DNA of 64,000 bases from Paucibacter sp. B2R-40. Lineage in GTDB: Bacteria > Pseudomonadota > Gammaproteobacteria > Burkholderiales > Burkholderiaceae_C. This document shows positions 58,489-64,000 of the stretch, piece by piece. The stretch covers positions 1 through 64,000 of the forward strand of contig NZ_JAJIRP010000011.1 of NCBI RefSeq assembly GCF_025717555.1. The letters are read 5' to 3'. The notes under the pieces were generated by a model. The model worked only from the letters and a program-made list of their open reading frames with translations, did no database searches and was not told the origin of the DNA. Both the position numbers and the translations under genes were made by a program. Numbering within the stretch: the first letter of the stretch is position 1; every line of letters begins with the position of its first letter.

Positions 58489-59214
58489 ATGAAACCAAGC
58501 CCAAGCCTGAGCTGCGAGCCGCGCCAAAACCTGCTGCTGGCCGAGTTGCCCGACGAGGACCTGGCACTTTGGGCCGGCTCTCTGGAGCCGGTGGCGCTGA
58601 GCCTGGGCCAAGTGCTGTGCGAATCGGGCAGCACTGCCGCGTTTGTGTACTTCCCCACCACCGCCATCGTCTCCCTGCTCTATCTGACCCAGGACGGCGA
58701 ATCGACCGAGATCGCGGTGGTTGGCCGCGACGGCGTGGTCGGCATTTCGCTCTTCATGGGTGGCAACGGCACACCCAGCCGCTCGGTGGTGCAAAGCGCC
58801 GGTCAGGGCCTGCGCCTGCCGGCCCACCTGGTCAAGCAAGAGATAGCCCGCGCTGGCACCATCCAGGCCATGCTCTTGCGCTATACCCAAAGCTTGATGG
58901 CGCAGGTAGCGCAAACCGCCGCCTGCAATCGCTACCACTCGATCGACCAGTTGCTGTGCCGCCGCCTGCTGATGGGCCTGGACCGGCTGCCTTCCGAGGC
59001 GCTGATGATGACGCAGGAGTTGCTGGCCAATTTGCTCGGCGTGCGCCGCGAAGGCGTCACCGCTGCCGCGCTCAAACTCAGCCAGGCCGGCTTGATCAGC
59101 TACAGCCGAGGCCGCATCGCGGTGCTGGACCGCGCCAGGCTGGAGCAGCGCATGGGCAGCCCGGCCTTGATCGTCAAACCGCGCCGGGCCACCCAAGTGC
59201 CAGTGGCGGCATGA
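58489..59214 (+). CDS. Crp/Fnr-family regulator, paralog 2
   Basis: The 241-residue protein is clearly a duplicate of paralog 1: shared stretches include FPTTAIVSLLY, TEIAVVG, GISLFMGG, VQSAGQGLR and LLGVRREGVT. The C terminus differs, ending in a basic KPRRATQVPVAA tail in place of the CxCY motif. The winged helix (about 165-220) is intact. Gene order and spacing (106 bases) suggest recent tandem duplication with divergence. Its ligand is unknown. Confidence 0.9.
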   Translation: MKPSPSLSCEPRQNLLLAELPDEDLALWAGSLEPVALSLGQVLCESGSTAAFVYFPTTAIVSLLYLTQDGESTEIAVVGRDGVVGISLFMGGNGTPSRSVVQSAGQGLRLPAHLVKQEIARAGTIQAMLLRYTQSLMAQVAQTAACNRYHSIDQLLCRRLLMGLDRLPSEALMMTQELLANLLGVRREGVTAAALKLSQAGLISYSRGRIAVLDRARLEQRMGSPALIVKPRRATQVPVAA

Positions 59215-59359
59215 ACGCCGCCGCACCTCACCGGCACGGAACACCGACGCAAAAAAAACGGCGAACACGCGGCGGGAATGCAGTGGCAATGCTCCGGCAA
59301 AGCGGCTTGAAGAAGCGTGAACATCCCGCGCAATAGCCCCAAACTTCGGGAGCGTCATC

Positions 59360-60052
59360 TTGACCCAGGCCGACAACCACCTGATTGAGTTGCTGCCCAA
59401 TGCCTCGAAAGAGCGCCTGCTGGCCTTGTGCGAGCCGGCGCATTTATGCCTGTCTGAACGGCTCAGCGAGCCCGCCCAGCGGACCCAGCATGTCTACTTC
59501 CCGGTCGACGCCTTTGTGTCCCGGGTCGCCTTGATTGATGGTCATCCCGGCTTGGAAGTGGGCATGGTCGGCCGCGAGGGTATGGTGGGCGCGCACTTGG
59601 TGCTGGGCGTGGACCACTCGCCGCTGCTGGCCCTGGTGCAAGGGCCCGGCCGCGCTTGGCGCATTGAGGCCGCAAGCTTTCGAGCCGAGTTGGCGCGCAG
59701 CCCAGAGTTGCGCAGCATGCTGAACCGCTACCTCTATGTTTTGATGGCGCAGATGGCGCGCTCCGCGACTTGCTTGCGCTTTCATTTGGTTTTGCCGCGG
59801 CTGGCCCGCTGGCTCTTGATGAGCCAAGACCGGGCGCATGCCGATGACTTTCAGGTCACCCATGAGTTTCTTGCTTATATGTTGGGCGTGCGCCGCGTTG
59901 GTGTCACCTTGGGGGCCGGCCACTTGCAGCGTCAGGGCTTGATTGCCTACCACCGCGGCCATGTCTCGGTGTTGAACCGAGCCGGACTGGAGGCCGTCGC
60001 TTGCGGCTGCTATGCCAAGGACAAGCTGATTTATGCCACCAACATGGTTTGA
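59360..60052 (+). CDS. Crp/Fnr-family regulator, paralog 3
   Basis: The 230-residue protein is the most divergent of the three. It keeps HVYFPVDAFVSRV, EVGMVGREGMVG, the winged-helix core FLAYMLGVRRVGVTLGAGHL and the C-terminal CGCY motif. The effector part (about 20-120) differs from the other two. The start appears to be TTG at 59360, with GGAG nine bases before it; no ATG is available nearby. It is followed by a strong bidirectional terminator. Confidence 0.88.
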   Translation: MTQADNHLIELLPNASKERLLALCEPAHLCLSERLSEPAQRTQHVYFPVDAFVSRVALIDGHPGLEVGMVGREGMVGAHLVLGVDHSPLLALVQGPGRAWRIEAASFRAELARSPELRSMLNRYLYVLMAQMARSATCLRFHLVLPRLARWLLMSQDRAHADDFQVTHEFLAYMLGVRRVGVTLGAGHLQRQGLIAYHRGHVSVLNRAGLEAVACGCYAKDKLIYATNMV

Positions 60053-60099
60053 AGTCTGGCGCCCTGCAGGCTCGACCCCAGCATAAAGTCCGAACAACA

Positions 60100-60137
60100 A
60101 AGAGCGGCCGCACATTGCTGTGCGGCCGCTCTTTTCA
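60100..60137. terminator. bidirectional rho-independent terminator
   Basis: A perfect 14-bp stem, AAGAGCGGCCGCAC (60100-60113) with GTGCGGCCGCTCTT (60120-60133), is followed by T on the plus strand, and has A-rich sequence before it for the minus strand. It sits between the converging Crp-like paralog 3 and PEP-CTERM genes. Confidence 0.88.
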
Positions 60138-60151
60138 GATCAAGGCAAAGC

Positions 60152-60961
60152 TCAAGGCTTGGTGCTGCGGCGGCGCGCCACAAAGGCCATTGCTGCCAAG
60201 CCCGCCAACATCAACATATAGCTCTCCGGCTCCGGTACGGCGGCCGCGAAGTTGATCGACCCGCCACCTTGGCTGATCAAAAACCCACCATTCACCGGCA
60301 GCACCTGCGAACTGGTGTTGGTGAAGGCCGTGATCGCCTGACCGTAGAACGGCGACGGCGACTGGAAGAACCCAGCTTGGCCGGCATCCACATTGAAGGT
60401 CAAATTGGCGGCGGCCGAAGGCGTGAAATGCACACCGTCACCACTCGGAATCGTCACCACGGCACCCGAAATCAAGCTGCCCGTTGCCAGCACCACTTCG
60501 CCGGTCGCGGTCTCGGTCGGGGTACTGCCACTGAAGCCGAAGCTGGCCGTGCCGTTGTAGCCGTACAGCGTGTAGTTGAGCGAGGTGAAGGTGCCGAAGG
60601 TGACGCCCGTGGCCGGATTGCCGGCAGAAGACATCCCCGTGCCCGTGAAGGCAACATACAGGCCGTAGGTCTCATTCAAGCCGGTCGGGCTGAAGGTGGA
60701 TCCACCCAATTGCATGGCACCGAAAGACAGATAGCCACTTTCCGTGAAGCTGCCGCCAGGCCCCGACAACACAGATGAGTAGTTGGAGATCAGGATATTG
60801 TCCCCAGTGAATGAAGTACCTGCCAATCCAGCCGCGGCCGGGTCAAAGGTGAACTGCGGCAAAGGCGCGGCCATTGCGCTGGCGCAGACGGTCGTCAATG
60901 CCAAAGTCATGGCGCTACGCTGCAGCAGCGGCTTGCAGAAGGACGTGAAAGTCGTTTTCAT
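60152..60961 (-). CDS. PEP-CTERM sorting-domain protein
   Basis: The 269-residue exported protein has a signal peptide (to about residue 31, ending SAMA-AP) and a long Gly/Ser/Thr-rich beta-type region. It ends in the PEP-CTERM anchor: VPEPESYMLMLAGLAAMAFVARRR, with PEP near residue 243, a membrane helix and a basic end. Such proteins are processed by exosortase (EpsH/XrtA), usually with exopolysaccharide. No exosortase gene is in the window. The body shows no other domain I recognise. Confidence 0.92.
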   Translation of the reverse strand: MKTTFTSFCKPLLQRSAMTLALTTVCASAMAAPLPQFTFDPAAAGLAGTSFTGDNILISNYSSVLSGPGGSFTESGYLSFGAMQLGGSTFSPTGLNETYGLYVAFTGTGMSSAGNPATGVTFGTFTSLNYTLYGYNGTASFGFSGSTPTETATGEVVLATGSLISGAVVTIPSGDGVHFTPSAAANLTFNVDAGQAGFFQSPSPFYGQAITAFTNTSSQVLPVNGGFLISQGGGSINFAAAVPEPESYMLMLAGLAAMAFVARRRSTKP

Positions 60962-61102
60962 TGTGGAACTCCAGGGTACTGGTGAACACCGAACAGGATG
61001 TTCGATGCCTTTCTAAGTTCATGGTGTGAGCGCCGGGCAATGAACGAGGCGCGCAAACCAAGAACGAAGACCTGAAGAATAGAAACCCCGCGGCCGCATC
61101 TC

Positions 61103-61118
61103 TGTGCGCTGGCCCACG
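61103..61118. promoter_or_regulatory. weak copy of the shared palindromic motif
   Basis: TGTGCGCTGGCCCACG, 142 bases upstream of the PEP-CTERM start and just past the FeeM-like stop. The right half-site is degenerate. Confidence 0.25.
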
Positions 61119-61146
61119 CAGCGAGCAACAAAACTTCGGAAGCCCC

Positions 61147-61980
61147 TCAAAGCGGTGGCAAAGCAAGTTTGGACGCACCCTCTACCACTGAGGCATTGGC
61201 TTGAACCAGCGGTACATGTGCGAAGGCAGCATCGGGCTGCGTGCGTTTGAGACGTCCGACAATGCTGGCCTCCTCGGCCACTGAGAACATATAGGGATAC
61301 AGCGACCTGGCCTGCAGGCTCAACTCGGGTCGCCCGCCATAGAGCCCAATTTGCCGCTGAATGTCGTCAAAGTCCACACTCATCAGCACTGCGGGCGCAT
61401 TCACACGCGGATTCAAGCGCTCCAGGCCCAGCACCTTGAAGCCCAGCATGCCTTCGTAAAAGCGCACATGCCGGGGGTTAACCTCGATCAGCAGACTGTC
61501 AAAGCCCATCATCCGGTGGGCAAAGATATAGGCCACGTGAAACAGCGAAGCCAATACGCGCTTTGAGCGCACCACGCTGTCAACGGCGAGCTGGGTGAAC
61601 TCGCACAGCTTGAGCCCGCGCGCACGCAACTCGGCGGTCTCAAGCGCAAAGGGGTCATCCGCACTCAGGCCAGCGGGCGAATCAAAACCTATGGTGATGG
61701 TGCCGATCGTGAGCTCCTCTTCGCTGGCCAACAAGGTGATGCGTAGCGGCAGCTCTTTGGCACTCACCGGCGCGGTGTTGTAGCCGCGCCAGGCATACAT
61801 GCGGTTCACCAAAATGCTGGCCGAGCTGCGCTGCCCGTCCGAGTCGGCGCTGCGGATCTTGAACAGGCGCTGGTTCAAGTTTGATGGCAGCGGCACTGCA
61901 GGCTCGAACGCTTGCTGCAGCAGGGATCGCAAAGGCTTGGCAGCCTCGAAGGGCAGGCCAATGATGGTGTCAGCGTTCAT
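61147..61980 (-). CDS. FeeM-like N-acyl amino acid synthase domain protein
   Basis: The 277-residue protein resembles FeeM-type N-acyltransferases, a GNAT/LuxI-related fold that joins fatty-acyl-ACP to amino acids. Indicators are FKIRSADSDGQRS and LVNRMYAWRGYN near residues 40-70, ITIGFDSPAGLSADDPFALE, and the core LCEFTQLAVD with LASLFHVAYIFAHRMMGFDSLLIEVNPRHVRFYEGMLGF. Related acyltransferases occur with PEP-CTERM/exosortase systems, and a PEP-CTERM gene is the next gene here. AGGAG lies five bases before the ATG at 61980. The product would be a signalling or surface lipid; this is inference. Confidence 0.8.
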   Translation of the reverse strand: MNADTIIGLPFEAAKPLRSLLQQAFEPAVPLPSNLNQRLFKIRSADSDGQRSSASILVNRMYAWRGYNTAPVSAKELPLRITLLASEEELTIGTITIGFDSPAGLSADDPFALETAELRARGLKLCEFTQLAVDSVVRSKRVLASLFHVAYIFAHRMMGFDSLLIEVNPRHVRFYEGMLGFKVLGLERLNPRVNAPAVLMSVDFDDIQRQIGLYGGRPELSLQARSLYPYMFSVAEEASIVGRLKRTQPDAAFAHVPLVQANASVVEGASKLALPPL

Positions 61981-62047
61981 GTCTCTCCTTGACTGCCGGC
62001 GCAAGCACGCCGCTGTGCGCATTGGGCCCGGGGCGGCCTCATCTGTC

Positions 62048-62063
62048 GGTGCGACGGCGCACG
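62048..62063. promoter_or_regulatory. weak copy of the shared palindromic motif
   Basis: GGTGCGACGGCGCACG, a GTGCG-N4-CGCAC palindrome between the FeeM-like gene (68 bases from its start) and arcD (115 bases from its start). It departs from the consensus at three positions. Confidence 0.3.
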
Positions 62064-62177
62064 CTGATGCCCAGACATAGATGGCCATCTGTGCGGTATC
62101 CAACAGTCGAAGACCGCATGCCGCATGAAGATGGCGTTGCACTCAGCCGGACGCGCTGTGTCTGAACTGGAGCCTTC

Positions 62178-63587
62178 ATGTCACCTCTTGATGCAAGACC
62201 CTCGGCCAAACTGGGGCTGCGCCTGCTGACCGCGCTGGTGATTGGCTCCATGCTGGGCAGTGGCATCTTCGGCCTGCCGCAAAACATGGCCGGCGGTGCC
62301 GGTGCGGGTGCCATCCTGATCGGCTGGACCATCAGCGGGCTGGGCATGCTGATGCTGGCCCTGTGCTACCAGATGCTGGCCATGCGCAAGCCCGAACTCG
62401 ACAACGGCGTCTATGCCTATGCGCGCGAGCTGGGCGGCGACTATGTCGGCTTCAACGCCGCCTGGGGCTATTGGGTCAGCGCCTGGATTGGCAATGTCGG
62501 CTATCTGGTCGCTGCCTTCGGGGCGTTGAGCTACTTCTACCCCCTCTTCGGCGAAGGCAACACGCCGGCCGCCATCCTCGGCGCCTCCGGCCTGTTGTGG
62601 CTGGTGCACGCCATGGTGCTGCGCGGCATCAAGGGCGCCGCCATGCTCAATGGCGTCGTGACCCTGGCCAAGCTGCTGCCGCTGCTGCTCTTCATTGTGC
62701 TGGTGGCCCTGTCGTTTCAGCTCAAGGTCTTCGAGCTCGATTTCTGGGGTGGCCCCGAGCTGGGTTCGGTGCTTGCGCAAGTGAAGAGCACCATGCTGGT
62801 GACGGTCTGGGTCTTCATCGGCATCGAGGGTGCCAGCGTCTATTCGGCCCGCGCGGCGCGGCGCGTTGATGTCGGCCGCGCCACCGTGATCGGCTTTCTC
62901 GTCACGCTGGCGCTCTTGATGGCGGTGTCACTGCTGTCGCTGGGCCTGCTGACGCAGGCGGAGCTGGCGGGCCTGAAGAATCCGTCCATGGCCGGCGTGC
63001 TGGAGCGGGCGGTCGGCTCCTGGGGTGCGGTGCTGATCTATCTGGGGCTGATCGTGTCGGTGGGCGGCGGCTTCCTGGCCTGGACCTTGCTCGCTGCCGA
63101 GTCACTGTTCACGCCGGCCAATGCGGGTGTAATGCCCGCCTGGCTGGGGCGGCAAAACAGTGCCGGTGTGCCGGCCAATGCGCTCTGGCTCAGCAGCGCC
63201 ATGGTGCAGGCCTTTTTGCTGCTGACGCTGTTCTCCAAAGCCTCTTACCTGGCCTTGATCTCGCTGTCGACGGCGATGATTTTGCTGCCCTATTTGTTCA
63301 GCGCTTTCTACGGCGCTCTGCTGGTGCGCCGCGATGCCAAGCCCGCCCTGCGCATCGTCACAGCGCTGGCCGTCGCCTACTGCTTGTGGCTGCTCTATGC
63401 CGCCGGGCTCAAGTACCTCTTGCTCAGTGCCCTGCTCTATGCGCCCGGTGCGGCGCTGTATTTCTGGGCCAAGCGCGAACGAGGTGAGCCGGCCTTCAAG
63501 CGCCATGAAGGGCTGCTGCTGGCTGGCTTGCTGGGCTTGGCGCTGCTTGCCGCATGGATGCTCAGCTCGGGTCGGCTGGGTCTGTAA
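62178..63587 (+). CDS. arcD: arginine/ornithine antiporter (APC family)
   Basis: The 469-residue inner-membrane protein has 12 or 13 helices and the basic amino acid/polyamine antiporter pattern: LVIGSMLGSGIFGLPQNMA at the first helix and VWVFIGIEGASVYSARA near residue 210. It would import arginine in exchange for ornithine. GGAG lies six bases before the ATG. The arginine deiminase gene begins 27 bases after its stop, which confirms the ArcD role by context. Confidence 0.9.
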   Translation: MSPLDARPSAKLGLRLLTALVIGSMLGSGIFGLPQNMAGGAGAGAILIGWTISGLGMLMLALCYQMLAMRKPELDNGVYAYARELGGDYVGFNAAWGYWVSAWIGNVGYLVAAFGALSYFYPLFGEGNTPAAILGASGLLWLVHAMVLRGIKGAAMLNGVVTLAKLLPLLLFIVLVALSFQLKVFELDFWGGPELGSVLAQVKSTMLVTVWVFIGIEGASVYSARAARRVDVGRATVIGFLVTLALLMAVSLLSLGLLTQAELAGLKNPSMAGVLERAVGSWGAVLIYLGLIVSVGGGFLAWTLLAAESLFTPANAGVMPAWLGRQNSAGVPANALWLSSAMVQAFLLLTLFSKASYLALISLSTAMILLPYLFSAFYGALLVRRDAKPALRIVTALAVAYCLWLLYAAGLKYLLLSALLYAPGAALYFWAKRERGEPAFKRHEGLLLAGLLGLALLAAWMLSSGRLGL

Positions 63588-63614
63588 GTCAATCGTTATT
63601 TGAAGGGGTATCTG

Positions 63615-64000
63615 ATGACACCAGGACTGAATTCCGAAGTCGGTCGACTGCGCCAGGTGCTGGTCTGCCGGCCCGGTCTGGCGCAAAAACGCCTGACGCC
63701 GGCCAACTGCCACGAGCTGCTGTTCGATGACGTGCTGTGGGTGGCGCGCGCGCAGAGCGACCATGACGCCTTCACCTCGATGATGACCGAGCGCGGCGTC
63801 GAAGTGCTGGAGCTGCTTGACCTGCTGAGCGCGACGCTGGGCGACCCGCTCGCTCGCGCCTGGCTGCTGGATCGCAAGCTGGGGCCCAACTTCTACGACC
63901 CGGCCGGGGCCGAACAGCTGCGCCCCTGGCTCGAAGCCCTCCCCCCCCTACAGCTGGCCAATTATTTGATCGGCGGCCTGGCCCGCAGCGATCTGCCCTT
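63615..64000 (+). CDS. arcA: arginine deiminase (N-terminal part, cut by window end)
   Basis: The first 128 codons are present. They match arginine deiminase: [44 protein letters not shown] and a [12 protein letters not shown] end. The enzyme converts arginine to citrulline and ammonia, the first step of the ADI pathway that yields ATP and counters acid. The catalytic cysteine and histidine lie beyond the window. A run of eight C near 63941-63948 is read in frame (LPPLQL), so there is no frameshift. AGGGG precedes the ATG. Confidence 0.93.
   Translation, partial: MTPGLNSEVGRLRQVLVCRPGLAQKRLTPANCHELLFDDVLWVARAQSDHDAFTSMMTERGVEVLELLDLLSATLGDPLARAWLLDRKLGPNFYDPAGAEQLRPWLEALPPLQLANYLIGGLARSDLP

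Noticed and set aside
63930-63955. Possible frameshift at the C8 run in arcA
   Set aside because: Translation through the run continues the conserved arginine deiminase sequence in frame, so no indel is needed.

Overview
The window is GC-rich chromosomal DNA that reads as a betaproteobacterium of the order Burkholderiales, most plausibly the Roseateles/Rubrivivax/Leptothrix group. This rests on gene content: a mannose-type EIIA with HPr and EI and no sugar permease, an HU protein with a lysine/alanine-rich tail, a PEP-CTERM protein, NnrU, RcnB, CbpA/CbpM, and cello-oligosaccharide genes of the Xanthomonas/Caulobacter type. Genus assignment is inference. Most of the window is densely coding. 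I see no phage, insertion sequence, CRISPR array or plasmid gene.

Layout. 1-200: promoter and boxA leader of a ribosomal RNA operon that runs leftwards out of the window. 0.35-3.8 kb: PTS genes (ptsI, ptsH, EIIA) split by an opposing ornithine-lipid acyltransferase gene that carries a PhoB-box-like array. 3.9-14.5 kb: a lipoprotein, a class III CoA-transferase, a degenerate histidine kinase/receiver protein, a TlpA-like thioredoxin, a periplasmic binding protein, an ABM monooxygenase, a 900-residue acyl-CoA ligase/GNAT fusion and a TPR-GAF histidine kinase.

14.7-30.4 kb: a cello-oligosaccharide utilisation locus. On the minus strand are beta-glucosidase (GH1), glucokinase, an AmpG-like transporter and a GH5 glucanase. 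Divergent on the plus strand are a TonB-dependent receptor, two flavin-dependent halogenase-like proteins (the second fused to a DUF6445-like oxygenase domain), a SapC-family protein and a JmjC/cupin-like protein, followed by a LacI-family repressor gene. The two arms share a mirror-image promoter/operator region with four copies of GACAACGYTGTC. The logical flow is GH5 cleavage outside or in the periplasm, TonB uptake, MFS import, GH1 hydrolysis and glucokinase phosphorylation.

30.5-43.5 kb: HU, a GGDEF/EAL protein, tRNA-Leu(CAG) with a duplicated 3' end, an S9 peptidase, an ALDH7-type dehydrogenase, an M24 peptidase, NnrU, RcnB, and a hybrid kinase/response-regulator pair. 43.7-57.4 kb: an envelope and stress region with CsbD, BON and ferritin-like proteins, a four-gene operon ending in a 2875-residue cyclic beta-1,2-glucan synthase, an FMN reductase, and CbpA/CbpM. 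57.6-64 kb: three tandem Crp/Fnr-family regulators, a PEP-CTERM protein, a FeeM-like N-acyltransferase, and arcD-arcA of the arginine deiminase pathway, with arcA cut by the window end. A recurring palindrome close to TGTGCGYCAGCGYACR lies in several intergenic regions of the right half and may mark a shared stress regulon.
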